Source: Pyrinomonadaceae bacterium
GTDB lineage: Bacteria > Acidobacteriota > Blastocatellia > Pyrinomonadales > Pyrinomonadaceae
Direction of reading: 5' to 3'
Assembly: GCA_019694355.1 (NCBI GenBank)
Contig: JAIBCB010000005.1
Coordinates: 230,452-294,451, forward strand
Length of the DNA: 64,000 nt
Below are positions 37,401 through 45,764 of this stretch, piece after piece. Numbering within the stretch: position 1 is the stretch's first letter; each line of letters opens with the position of its first letter. A program made the position numbers and the translations under genes. The notes under the pieces were generated by a model. It did not search any database. It had not been told where the DNA came from and was given only the letters and a program-made list of their open reading frames with translations.

Positions 37401-37878
37401 AAAGATAGCCGCCGGCGATCAAATTTTGTCGAACTTCGCTCGGTTCGAACCAATCGCCCGCCTTCAAGTAGATGCTTAGGTCTTGGATCTCCGACCGCGT
37501 CAGAGTTCGCAGCATAAGCGAGCGGATCGGTAGAACGGCGATATCGATCGCGTTGTTTGCAAGACCGAAAAGCGTGAGGGCCCGTGTCTCTTTCGTTCCG
37601 GCGTGCGGTGAAGTGCCTGAATACGGATCGCTCTCGAACGCAGGCAACAGCCCGACCGCGGCCGCTTGGCCGTTAAGCTTTGAAAGGGATCGTATCTCGT
37701 CGGCAAATTCTTCGGCTTCCGTGTTCGAGGAAGTGATCAACGCTACTCGTCGTCCCGTTTCCGCGAAGACTCGAGCGACGAAGAACGCCCGTGCCGATAG
37801 AGATGTCAGCCCGCTCACAGAAAGCGAGCGTGAGCCTTTCCGAACGTGGTCGATCGCAGTTTCCAAGGCCGTCGTCAT
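34405..37878 (-). CDS. mfd: Transcription-repair coupling factor Mfd
   Basis: 1157 residues, the usual size. Domains in order: UvrB-like N-terminal part (ARRVALITSSNTEAEEFADEI onward), RNA polymerase-interacting domain (DFVVHVDHGIGRFAGL), RecG-like helicase with P-loop GDVGYGKTEVA, DEEQRFG box and TIIIENGIDIPRANTII, and the C-terminal D7 domain (RLRTYKRIASADSAEALDAIRGEIEDRYG). It removes stalled RNA polymerase and recruits UvrA. No odd features. Confidence 0.97.
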   Translation of the reverse strand: MTTALETAIDHVRKGSRSLSVSGLTSLSARAFFVARVFAETGRRVALITSSNTEAEEFADEIRSLSKLNGQAAAVGLLPAFESDPYSGTSPHAGTKETRALTLFGLANNAIDIAVLPIRSLMLRTLTRSEIQDLSIYLKAGDWFEPSEVRQNLIAGGYLLEDPVAGQGQYSFRGGIVDIWPAAAEDPIRVEFFGDEIESMRTFDPETQRSIEPIAEMLVPPMREVSASPNTFREWAAAAKARWRDAKFQRNLSDRTAFAKEGEDFSGWEYQIPLVQPLTASAFDHLDDFVFIFDEPAMIEKTGRILTEHLEARFRSVDSDGDIALEPKELFLDLGELRDKIAGVSRVELRALGQTDTAADAEFEIDGAIESDSQLAFLFVGGERPAEVEVRSQVARKYLGDIASLTSDLKKAPASTKFVLETTGMAERLSEIFAEYGVSIQGRDICVGHIAGGFSIPEEDISFLSETDIFGETTAAEPVETRRRKSRLGAFISDFRDLKPGDFVVHVDHGIGRFAGLETITTQGSEREFMLLVYADEAKLFVPVERADLISRYSSGEATAPSLDRLGGIGWQKTKAKAKRAMRDMADELLKLYAERKLVTGHAFPPDMPWQIEFEDAFPYDLTADQAGAIEDVKGDMETASPMDRLIIGDVGYGKTEVAMRAVFKAVMDGKQTAVLTPTTVLAYQHFETFKKRFAAFPVKIELLSRFRTAREQKAVVERASKGEVDVLIGTHRILSTDVKMPKLGLVVIDEEQRFGVGHKEKLKQLKKKVDVLTLSATPIPRTLNMSLLGMRDMSVIETPPRDRLAINTQVVQFSESVIRSAIELELARNGQVFFIHNRVESIESVAALIGKIVPEARIAIGHGQMNESEMENVMLDFIDYKYDVLVATTIIENGIDIPRANTIIINRADNYGLSQLYQLRGRVGRSNRRAYAYLLIPSELELTPIARRRLSAIREFSDLGAGFRLAALDLELRGAGNILGGQQSGHLDALGFDLYTKMLERTIAEMKGEEVADEVGVSINLGVDVSIPKAYIQEASQRLRTYKRIASADSAEALDAIRGEIEDRYGRLPHEVENLLEYGRLRQLAEGLRVVSIEKAGGAIAIKFGESSRVAPDKLLRILDEVEGTSFSPNGIFRTPSDPEKTAIVTAINTLTDLAA

Positions 37879-38062
37879 AAGAGTAGGGACACAAATATCC
37901 GCAAAAGGGCGATCTTGCGGGCCCCTGTGCGGTATATCGATCTAGCTAAACTCTACCACACCGATGACGTGAACAGAGCCGGGTGGAACATCAATTCAGA
38001 TAAGTGTCGCGTTAGCCCGTTTCAAAATCTCGGTAAACTTTGATTTAATTGAAATTTTGCAA

Positions 38063-39751
38063 ATGAGTTTACCTTCTTTCGATGAAATCGTTGTTCCGAA
38101 TGACCAGATAGCGGCCCGTCAAGAGCATCTTGCGAGGCTTGCTGAGTTGGTCGTAAACGCGTATCCGAGCAAGTTCGTGCGCTCCTCGGTGTCCGGAAGA
38201 GAAGACACGATCAGCGGTCTAAAGCGTTATGCACCTGTGGCTGATGCAGCAAACGAAATGGACGCCGTTCGTGCAGCTCTTGAACCGGGAGAGCGTCCGC
38301 CTGCCGAGATAAAAGATAAGCTCAACGAGGCGCTCAAGGCCCTCGGCGTTGTGCGTGTCGCAGGCCGTATCGCGACGCCCATTCGCGGCAATTTTGTTCA
38401 CCTGACAGATGGCCGCGAAAAGCTGCAGATCTACGCCAAAAAAGGGCAATTCACCCTGGCAAAGAATGACGGCCAAGCCGATCTAGAAGCCGACCAGGCT
38501 TGGGAAGCGTGGCAGATACTCGATCACGGCGATCTCATCGGCGTCGAAGGTTTTCTGTTCGTAACGAACACGGGCGAGGTCAGCGTTCACGTTGAGCGGC
38601 TTTATTTTCTCTCAAAAGCTCTCTCGCCGATGCCCGACAAGATGCACGGCATCGAGGACGCGGAGATCAAGCAGCGTCAGCGTTATCTTGATCTTATAGC
38701 ATCGAGCCTGCAGATCAAGTCAGAACCGCCTGTGTCAGCGGGCGGTCAGGAACTCACCACGCGCGAAGTGTTTGAGCGGCGGGCAAAGATCATCTCATCA
38801 ATGCGCCGTTTTCTCGAAGATCATGACTACATCGAGGTAGAAACCCCGATGCTGACGCCAAAGGCGACCGGCGCCGCCGCAAAGCCCTTTAAGACACATC
38901 ACAACGCTCTCGACATAGATCTCTACGCCCGCATCGCTCCTGAGCTCTACCTAAAGCGTCTCGTCGTTGGCGGGTTCGAGAAGGTCTATGAACTAAATCG
39001 CAATTTCCGCAACGAAGGCATCTCATACAAGCACAATCCCGAATTCACGATGCTCGAATTCTATTGTGCGTATATGGACGTCAACGGAATGATGGACTTT
39101 TGCGAGAAGCTGATCCAGGAAAGCGTGCGACAGGCGACAGGTGGCCTTACGATCACTTACGAGGGAAATGAAATTGATTTCAGTAAGTTCGAACGTGTGT
39201 CGATGCGAGAAGCCGTGTCAGAACCGGGAGCGGTAGCGACCGGGTTCCCCGAAGATGGCGAAGAAAAGAACCCGGTCGCTACCGCTCCCGGTTCCGACCT
39301 CAGCGACGCAGCTCTTCTTGAGGCATTTGAGGAGAAGATCGAGCCGAATCTGATCCAACCAACATTCATCGTCGACTTTCCAAAATCCATCTCGCCTCTT
39401 TCTAAAGCGTCGCCAACGAACCCTCAGATAGCAGAGCGGTTCGAGCTTTTTATCAACGGAATGGAGGTCGCGAACGGATTCAGCGAGTTGAACGATCCGC
39501 GTGAGCAATACGAACGTTTTGTCGATCAGGCGGCGGAAAGGGAACGCGGCGACGACGAAGCGATGGTCTTGGATGAGGATTATGTTCGTGCTCTTTCTTA
39601 CGGAATGCCGCCTGCGGCCGGCATCGGCATCGGCATTGATCGTCTCGTTATGCTCTTGACGAATAAACATTCGATCCGCGATGTCATCCTTTTCCCGCAT
39701 ATGCGTCCCGAAAGGCGTGCCGATGCGGTCGAGGCGGAGGATGCGGAATGA
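38063..39751 (+). CDS. lysS: Lysyl-tRNA synthetase (class II) with in-frame palindromic insertion
   Basis: 562 residues: N-terminal OB fold ([22 protein letters not shown]) and class II core with motif 2 ([27 protein letters not shown]) and motif 3 ([14 protein letters not shown]). I take the ATG at 38063; no ribosome site precedes it. Between motifs 2 and 3, residues 386-412 read SEPGAVATG...PVATAPGSD and come from an 80-base near-perfect palindrome. This is the variable loop region, so the enzyme is probably functional. First gene of a three-gene unit (small coiled-coil protein, YpdA-like reductase). Confidence 0.93.
   Translation: MSLPSFDEIVVPNDQIAARQEHLARLAELVVNAYPSKFVRSSVSGREDTISGLKRYAPVADAANEMDAVRAALEPGERPPAEIKDKLNEALKALGVVRVAGRIATPIRGNFVHLTDGREKLQIYAKKGQFTLAKNDGQADLEADQAWEAWQILDHGDLIGVEGFLFVTNTGEVSVHVERLYFLSKALSPMPDKMHGIEDAEIKQRQRYLDLIASSLQIKSEPPVSAGGQELTTREVFERRAKIISSMRRFLEDHDYIEVETPMLTPKATGAAAKPFKTHHNALDIDLYARIAPELYLKRLVVGGFEKVYELNRNFRNEGISYKHNPEFTMLEFYCAYMDVNGMMDFCEKLIQESVRQATGGLTITYEGNEIDFSKFERVSMREAVSEPGAVATGFPEDGEEKNPVATAPGSDLSDAALLEAFEEKIEPNLIQPTFIVDFPKSISPLSKASPTNPQIAERFELFINGMEVANGFSELNDPREQYERFVDQAAERERGDDEAMVLDEDYVRALSYGMPPAAGIGIGIDRLVMLLTNKHSIRDVILFPHMRPERRADAVEAEDAE
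39218..39297. repeat. Near-perfect palindrome inside lysS, in frame
   Basis: Left arm 39221-39246 and right arm 39269-39294 are perfect 26-bp inverted repeats (extending to 29 bp with one mismatch); the loop is 22 bases. The total keeps the reading frame of lysS. The shape matches a mobile palindromic element inserted within a gene, comparable with Rickettsia palindromic elements. Confidence 0.85.
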
Positions 39752-40002
39752 GCACTGAGGACAGTCTGACTGCGGAAGAAGGCAAACTCGCCTATACGAT
39801 AATCGAATCGCTTCTCGACGGGCACGAAAAGCTGAGCGACCTGCTCGTCGTAATGGCTCATGCGATCGATGAGGACACTCTAAAGGCTTTGGCGGGAACG
39901 ATGCAATGGGAAGCGTATCTTGATTCTAAACGCGACCTCGAACAGACAAAGGCCCGTATCGACGAACTCGTCACACGCCTAAAGGCACACGAGAATGCTT
40001 GA
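39748..40002 (+). CDS. Small coiled-coil protein, 84 aa, unknown
   Basis: An ATGA overlap couples it to lysS, and its end overlaps the YpdA-like gene by eight bases. The product is helical and highly charged ([43 protein letters not shown]). No family recognised; gene order suggests translation coupling rather than shared pathway. Confidence 0.7.
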   Translation: MSTEDSLTAEEGKLAYTIIESLLDGHEKLSDLLVVMAHAIDEDTLKALAGTMQWEAYLDSKRDLEQTKARIDELVTRLKAHENA

Positions 40003-40981
40003 TCTTCTGATAATCGGTGCCGGGCCCGCGGGTCTGATGGCGGCCTACGAAGCAAAGAAAGCGGGGCTCGCCTATCTCGTTGTAGAGAAAGGGTTTATCG
40101 CCAATACGATCTATAATTACCCGGTTGGGCTGACGGTCTTTTCTACCACCAACGAACTTGAGTTTGAAGCCGGCGACCTCAAACCTGCACGTGAAAAGCC
40201 GACCCGCGAAGAGCTGCTCTCCTACTATGTGCGTTTTGCGCTGAATAACGACCTCAACATTCAAACCGAAGAGACGGTCCTTTCGATCGAAGAGAGCGAG
40301 CCCCACGTTTTCGCGGTCAAAAGCGACAGAGCCGAATACCTTGCGAAGAATGTCCTTCTTGCGATCGGTGCGATGGACCATCCGCGAAAGCTCAACGTAC
40401 CCGGCGAAGACCTTCCGAAGGTGAGCGGACATTTTCGTGAGACGTATCCGTGGGTGCGCAAGCGTGCCTTGATAGTCGGCGGCGGAAACTCTGCGGGCGA
40501 AGCGGCGCTTTTTCTCGCACAAGAAGGCGCAGAAACGACGCTCGCTATCTTTCGTGCAGACTGGGAGAATAATGACCCCAAACAAGGCTGCATCAAGTAT
40601 TGGGTCAAGGAGCCTCTCGAAGAAGAGCTAAACCAACACTGCCTAAAGCTCTTCTTTCTTGGAAAAGTGATCGAGATCCGCGACGACAGCGTCATCCTCG
40701 AATCAGAGACCGGCGAGCGTGTTACGATCGGGAACGATGTCGTATTCGTGCTTATCGGCTCGGACGCTGATCTTGCGATGCTAAAGGCGCTTGGAGTGCA
40801 TACCGAGAGAGGGAAATACGGCGAGGTTCCCATCTACTCGGAAGAAACGTTCGAGACGAATGTTGCAGGGATATATGTCGCCGGCCATTTCACCAACCAA
40901 CGCCATATCAAGGGGGCGATCGATGCGGCCAAGGCTTTGATCCCGAAGCTTGCTGCCGCTCTGAGCGCCGAAACCCTCTAA
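39995..40981 (+). CDS. ypdA: YpdA-family (bacillithiol disulfide reductase-like) flavoprotein
   Basis: 328 residues with two dinucleotide folds: FAD site LIIGAGPAGLMAAYEA at the start and NAD(P)H site IVGGGNSAGEAAL in the middle, plus GIYVAGHFTN near the end. Long similarity of layout to YpdA/Bdr, the NADPH reductase of bacillithiol disulfide, which lacks the thioredoxin-reductase CxxC; indeed no CxxC is present here. It may point to bacillithiol in this organism, or to another thiol substrate. Confidence 0.82.
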   Translation: MLDLLIIGAGPAGLMAAYEAKKAGLAYLVVEKGFIANTIYNYPVGLTVFSTTNELEFEAGDLKPAREKPTREELLSYYVRFALNNDLNIQTEETVLSIEESEPHVFAVKSDRAEYLAKNVLLAIGAMDHPRKLNVPGEDLPKVSGHFRETYPWVRKRALIVGGGNSAGEAALFLAQEGAETTLAIFRADWENNDPKQGCIKYWVKEPLEEELNQHCLKLFFLGKVIEIRDDSVILESETGERVTIGNDVVFVLIGSDADLAMLKALGVHTERGKYGEVPIYSEETFETNVAGIYVAGHFTNQRHIKGAIDAAKALIPKLAAALSAETL

Positions 40982-40990
40982 GCTGAAGGC

Positions 40991-41050
40991 AAAGAAAGGC
41001 CACGAATTCACGAATAGAAAAACTCCGTTCACAAATTCGTGGCTTTCCTT
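40991..41050. terminator. Bidirectional terminator, CGAATTCACGAA type
   Basis: Arms at about 40991-41008 and 41034-41050 (CCACGAATT/AATTCGTGG core, flanked by AAAG and CTTTCCTT) form a long hairpin between convergent ypdA and rpoD. It shares CGAATTCACGAA with the terminator at 33137. Confidence 0.65.
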
Positions 41051-41074
41051 TAAGACCAGTTGCCGATCAACCCG

Positions 41075-42805
41075 TTAGCTCTGTTTGCCTTCGAGGAAAG
41101 CCTTGAGCCGGCGTGAACGCGACGGATGACGGAGCTTTCTAAGGGCCTTTGCCTCGATCTGTCGGATGCGTTCGCGAGTGACGGCAAAATGCTGGCCGAC
41201 CTCCTCAAGAGTGTGTTCAGAGCCTGTATTACCGAGCCCAAAACGCATCTTGATGACCTTCTCCTCACGAGGCGTCAATGTAGCAAGAACCTCGTCCGTG
41301 ATCTCACGAAGGTTCGAGAACGTGACCGACTCCGCAGGATTCAAGATCGAGCGGTCCTCGATGAAATCGCCGAGATGCGAATCTTCCTCTTCGCCGATCG
41401 GCGTTTCGAGCGAGATCGGTTCCTGTGCGATCTTCAAGACCTTTCGCACTTTCGAGACCGGAATGTCCATCCGCTTTCCGATCTCTTCGCTGGTCGGTTC
41501 ACGGCCAAGTTCCTGCACGAGCAAGCGTGAAGTGCGAATAAGTTTGTTGATCGTTTCGATCATGTGGACCGGGATGCGGATCGTGCGAGCCTGATCGGCG
41601 ATCGCACGTGTGATCGCCTGCCTGATCCACCACGTTGCATACGTCGAGAATTTGTATCCGCGTCGCCACTCGAACTTATCGACCGCCTTCATCAGGCCGA
41701 TGTTTCCTTCCTGAATGAGGTCGAGGAACTGCAGCCCGCGATTCGTGTACTTCTTTGCGATCGAGACCACGAGACGAAGGTTCGCTTCTACGAGTTCGCG
41801 TTTTGCCTTGTTGGTCTCAAATTCGCCGACACTGATCGTGTGGTAAGAGCGTTTGATCTCGACGATCGGCAGATGGTATTTATCTTCGATCGCGGCGAGC
41901 ACCGACTTTGCGGCTTCGATCTGCGCTTTAAGTTCCTTCTTGGTCTTTGGAACGGGCTTGCGGGCGATCTTCTCTTCGCAACGCTTGATGATCCGCTCGG
42001 CCGAGCGAATGTCGTCCACGACGTGCCTGATAGCACCGATTAGCTTCTGAAGTGCGCGCTCGGTAAGGTTAAGGTTCTTGACCTCTGTCGCGACCTCAAG
42101 CCGTTGGCGCGCGGTCTTGGTCTTTAAGGTCAACAGACGCTTGCCGCCTTTCTTGCCTTTCTGTTTTTCCTGTTCCTTGACGAGCGAGACCCAGGTTTTC
42201 AGCGCGGTCTTGTAATGCTCACGGATATTCTCCAATCCTTCGAGCGTCCAGCGCATGTATTCCTCGGCCTTATCCTCTTCGATCGAGATCTCTGCCTGTT
42301 CGGAGAAAACGACCGTTTCGCGGATACTCGCTTTTCCGGTCATCAGTTCGTCGGAGAACTGCAGAAGCCTCTCGATCGCGATCGGCGAACGAGCTATCGC
42401 TTTGTGCGTCTTGATCTGGCCGCGTTCGATACGCTGGGCGATCGAAACCTCACCTTCACGATTCAAGAGCGGAACAACGCCCATCTCGCGAAGATAGAGG
42501 CGAACGGGATCGTTCGATTTGTCGAGGACGCCGGCGGAAAGGTCGAGATCGGAATCCTCGTCCTCATCTTCATCGGCATCATCCAAAGCAAGGTCGCCGG
42601 CACGCTCCAGTAGCTTTGCGTCCGATTCTGCGACAGAGATATTTGCGCCCTCAAGGCGTTCGAGGACGTCCTCAAGTTCGTCCTCGGACATCATATTTTG
42701 TGGGATCTCGCGGTGAAGTTCGTCAAGACTAAGGAACTTCTTTCGCTTGCCGAGGGCAAGCAGGCGATCCATCAGATCTTCTTTTTCGTCGTAATCAACT
42801 GCCAT
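41075..42805 (-). CDS. rpoD: Primary sigma factor RpoD (sigma-70)
   Basis: 576 residues. Region 1.1 is at the start ([26 protein letters not shown]). Region 1.2 ([31 protein letters not shown]), region 2 ([47 protein letters not shown]) and region 4 ([16 protein letters not shown] ... [22 protein letters not shown]) are intact. It directs RNA polymerase to housekeeping promoters. dnaG lies immediately upstream in the same direction, the conserved macromolecular synthesis operon order (without rpsU). Confidence 0.97.
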   Translation of the reverse strand: MAVDYDEKEDLMDRLLALGKRKKFLSLDELHREIPQNMMSEDELEDVLERLEGANISVAESDAKLLERAGDLALDDADEDEDEDSDLDLSAGVLDKSNDPVRLYLREMGVVPLLNREGEVSIAQRIERGQIKTHKAIARSPIAIERLLQFSDELMTGKASIRETVVFSEQAEISIEEDKAEEYMRWTLEGLENIREHYKTALKTWVSLVKEQEKQKGKKGGKRLLTLKTKTARQRLEVATEVKNLNLTERALQKLIGAIRHVVDDIRSAERIIKRCEEKIARKPVPKTKKELKAQIEAAKSVLAAIEDKYHLPIVEIKRSYHTISVGEFETNKAKRELVEANLRLVVSIAKKYTNRGLQFLDLIQEGNIGLMKAVDKFEWRRGYKFSTYATWWIRQAITRAIADQARTIRIPVHMIETINKLIRTSRLLVQELGREPTSEEIGKRMDIPVSKVRKVLKIAQEPISLETPIGEEEDSHLGDFIEDRSILNPAESVTFSNLREITDEVLATLTPREEKVIKMRFGLGNTGSEHTLEEVGQHFAVTRERIRQIEAKALRKLRHPSRSRRLKAFLEGKQS

Positions 42806-42939
42806 ATTCTGTGATAAAAGTGTTCGATTGTGATAAAGGCCGAATCGTTGTTCTTAAAATACTTTGTAACGCGCTTCAAAGGGCAAAAGTTTCAATGCCT
42901 CAGCCGGCCCCAAGCAAATTGGAAAGTATAACATATTCC

Positions 42940-44793
42940 TTATGCGTAATGCTCCTCCAAAGTACGCCTAATTTTTTCAAGCTCAAGCTGTTCTTCGAGA
43001 AGTCGCGAGAGTGTCGCGGGGTCGTTTTCCTGTTCAGCAATGGCGGCTTCACGGCTTATTTCTTCGATGCGGTTGCGAATGGCCATATTTCGGAGGGCAA
43101 AAACGCAGTTTTCTGCCTCTATCATTGCTTCGTCCATCGCTTCATCGGCTTCGCGGAACCGAGGCGAAACGAGGATCTCGCGGGCAAGCTCTAGCGTTGT
43201 TTCATCGCCGTCGAGGTGCTCGACGATCGATGCGGGCGACACATCCTCCCCTTTTTTCGAGATCTCAATAAATGCTTCGTAAAGCTCTGCGGTGGCGAGA
43301 TTTTCATAATCCGTGCGTTCGAGCCGCGGAAGGATCACAGCGGCAAGTTCGCGGTCATGCACAAGCAGCTTCAGAAGACTCGTCTCGGCAACTGTCGTTT
43401 TTGTTCGAGCCGCACGCGATATCGCACGTGTGGCGCTCGGCCTTTGCTGATAAGGTGCAGTTTTGCCCGTTGCACTCTGCCAGAGTTCGCGTCGGAGGGC
43501 CGCGTCGTCGATCCCGAAGAAGTCCATAGCTTGATCAAAGCTCTCACGCTGTTGGACGTGATTACGGATGACGCCGATCACCGGCAGAAAGTCCTCTATG
43601 GCCTCGGCCTTCTGTTTAGCGTTCGAAAGTTTGCGTCCCTCGCTCGCGGCAGCGAGAGCGAACTGTAGGAAAGGCGTCGCGCGGCCGCGCAATGCGTTGT
43701 ATTCAGCCTCGCCATTCTGTCGAACGAAATCGTCGGGATCTTTACCTTCTGGAAGGATGAGTACCTTGATATCAAAATCTTGCGGAAGCAGGGTCTCGAT
43801 CGCTCTTCGAGCTGCCTTTATGCCCGCTGAATCGCCGTCATAGTTGATGACGATGCGTTTGGTGAACCGCGAAAGGAGCTTTGCCTGTGCGTCGGTAAAC
43901 GCCGTGCCAAGGCTTGCAACAACGTTCTCGACGCCGTTCTCGACCAAGGCGATAAGGTCGAGATAACCTTCAACAAGGATCGCAAAACCCTTGCGTCGAA
44001 TGGCATCACGAGCCTGGAAAAGCCCATAAAGATGGTCACCTTTCGTATAGCCGGCGGTTTCGGGCGAATTCAGATATTTCGGATTATCTTCCGGCTTTAG
44101 TGCCCGAGCACCGAAAGCGACAGGCTTGCCCGCAACATCAAGGACAGGGAACATCAATCGGCCGCGAAAACGATCGTAAGTTCTGTCCTTTTCTTCGTTT
44201 ACGCTGACAAGGCCGGATCGGGCGATAAGCTTTTCGTCCGCTCCGAAATCACGCAGCAGCCCGAGGATCGAATCCCACTTGTCGGGTGAAAAACCGAGCC
44301 GGAATCTCTCGACCGTGGCGTCGGAAAGGCCGCGATCGGCGGCATATTTGCGGGCGGCCTTTGCGTCTTTCGATCTTCCACTAAGCTCCTTTTGCCAAAA
44401 TCCGAGTGCCACCTCGTTGAGCTCGAGTATCTGCTCGGCGAGCAGCTTTTTCTCCTCGCGGGCCTTTTTCGAACGTGCGAAGCTCTCGTCGTCTTCGAGT
44501 TCAGGCAGCATATAACCGGATATTTCCGCAACGCGTTTTACGGCCTCTGGGAAGTTCAGGCCTTCCATCTCCATTAGGAAATTGAACGCTGTACCGCCCT
44601 TGCCGCACCCAAAACACTTGTAGAATCCCTTCGACGGGTTGACTGAAAATGAAGGTGTCTTTTCCTGGTGAAAAGGGCAGCACGCCATCCAATTCGCACC
44701 TTTTTTCTTCAGGTCCTGGGCATACGGCTGTATTATCCGCACCAGGTCGGCACGTACCTTCAGATCGTCAATGACGTACTGTGGATAGAGCAT
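42940..44793 (-). CDS. dnaG: DNA primase DnaG
   Basis: 617 residues: CHC2 zinc finger (Cys39, His42, Cys60, Cys63), Toprim core with VEGYLDLIALVENG and the acidic NYDGDSAG, and a C-terminal helicase-binding domain (FREADEAMDEAMIEAENCVFALRNM). It makes RNA primers at the replication fork. dnaG then rpoD, 134 bases apart, is the classical arrangement. Length is standard. Confidence 0.96.
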   Translation of the reverse strand: MLYPQYVIDDLKVRADLVRIIQPYAQDLKKKGANWMACCPFHQEKTPSFSVNPSKGFYKCFGCGKGGTAFNFLMEMEGLNFPEAVKRVAEISGYMLPELEDDESFARSKKAREEKKLLAEQILELNEVALGFWQKELSGRSKDAKAARKYAADRGLSDATVERFRLGFSPDKWDSILGLLRDFGADEKLIARSGLVSVNEEKDRTYDRFRGRLMFPVLDVAGKPVAFGARALKPEDNPKYLNSPETAGYTKGDHLYGLFQARDAIRRKGFAILVEGYLDLIALVENGVENVVASLGTAFTDAQAKLLSRFTKRIVINYDGDSAGIKAARRAIETLLPQDFDIKVLILPEGKDPDDFVRQNGEAEYNALRGRATPFLQFALAAASEGRKLSNAKQKAEAIEDFLPVIGVIRNHVQQRESFDQAMDFFGIDDAALRRELWQSATGKTAPYQQRPSATRAISRAARTKTTVAETSLLKLLVHDRELAAVILPRLERTDYENLATAELYEAFIEISKKGEDVSPASIVEHLDGDETTLELAREILVSPRFREADEAMDEAMIEAENCVFALRNMAIRNRIEEISREAAIAEQENDPATLSRLLEEQLELEKIRRTLEEHYA

Positions 44794-45010
44794 TAGAACT
44801 CTGCAAGAAACTCTTTTTTGAGTTCAGCCGAAATCCGAAAGCCTAGTGATTCGAGCTCCGCGACAATTTACTTTCCCAAGTTCGGAGAGACTATGGAACA
44901 AGCCAATACTCTGTATTCGAATCGATCCCGCGAGGATCTCTTTTGAAACCAGACTGCTTGAATATCCTGATTCGGCTCTTAGGCAGACGATGGCTGATAT
45001 GCACGAGCCA
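44794..45010. other. Intergenic region before dnaG, no gene seen
   Basis: About 217 bases with short frames only, none convincing; presumably the dnaG-rpoD promoter region and the 3' side of the PIN toxin gene. Confidence 0.4.
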
Positions 45011-45451
45011 CTAATCCGCTTTCTCGCTCGCTTGTTCGGCTTGAATAAGTGCGACGAACTCGGCGGGCGAATATACCGGAAGCGGCGAGCTCGCAAAATC
45101 CTTCACATTCCGCGTGACGATCGCATCAAGCTCCTCGGCAACCGCAGACGCACACTGAACGGCGTCTTCGTAATCATCTATAGGAAGATCAAACGCGTTA
45201 TGAAAAGTTAGTTCACCAATTTGTGCTACGTTGATAATGGTCAACAGCTCTGCAACCTTAGCTTTTGCGTAGCGACGATCGTGTTCCTTTTCCGCGAAAT
45301 AGTGAACATTAAGCAGGGCAATTGCAGATACGAAGGCTACAAACTTCTGGTCCGCAATAGCGTCAAAAAGTTGTTCTGCATCAAACTGGAAATCCTCCCG
45401 AGGAAGAACGTAGTCAAGAAGCACATCAGAATCCAAGAGGACTTGCATCAT
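45011..45451 (-). CDS. PIN-domain toxin (VapC-like RNase)
   Basis: 146 residues, PIN fold with Asp at LLDSDVLLDY (Asp7, Asp9), a conserved acidic Glu/Asp pair around FDLPIDDYEDAVQ and a final ARG-less end TRNVKDFASSPLPVYSPAEFV, i.e. the usual C-terminal Asp position (TRNVKDF). PIN toxins cut RNA. Its ATG overlaps the antitoxin stop by four bases. Confidence 0.85.
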   Translation of the reverse strand: MMQVLLDSDVLLDYVLPREDFQFDAEQLFDAIADQKFVAFVSAIALLNVHYFAEKEHDRRYAKAKVAELLTIINVAQIGELTFHNAFDLPIDDYEDAVQCASAVAEELDAIVTRNVKDFASSPLPVYSPAEFVALIQAEQASEKAD

Positions 45452-45705
45452 CTATCTTTCTCATTCAGACGTCCATAGTACAAGTCTCGTACTTCTTTCT
45501 TGGTCATCGGAGGGTGCTTCATTCTCACACTTCCCGACAGGCTTTTGACTAAAGCGTGCCTCGCCTCGACACTTAGTTCCTTCTTCCTACGAGATCGCTC
45601 TGCCGTAAGGTTGCTGTCATAAACGCGTCGAAGTTCACGAAGCAATTCCGACTGAATGGAAGCCGGATAACCTTTGAATTCCTTTATAAGTTCCTGGCGT
45701 GTCAT
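45448..45705 (-). CDS. Antitoxin partner of the PIN toxin, 85 aa
   Basis: Helical, basic, with RRKKELSVEARHALVKSLSGSVRMKHPPMTKKEVRDLYYGRLNEKDR. No AbrB, RHH or Phd motif is clear to me, so the family is open. Its stop overlaps the PIN start (ATGA), the usual antitoxin-first order. Confidence 0.7.
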   Translation of the reverse strand: MTRQELIKEFKGYPASIQSELLRELRRVYDSNLTAERSRRKKELSVEARHALVKSLSGSVRMKHPPMTKKEVRDLYYGRLNEKDR

Positions 45706-45764
45706 ATCTGTTTGGTGATCACCCTCGTCGAATTATTTTACCACCACCACTTTCGCAGGGGCCT

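Noticed and set aside
44824..45096. 90-codon frame between dnaG and the PIN toxin
   Set aside because: It overlaps the PIN gene by about 86 bases and has no coding features.
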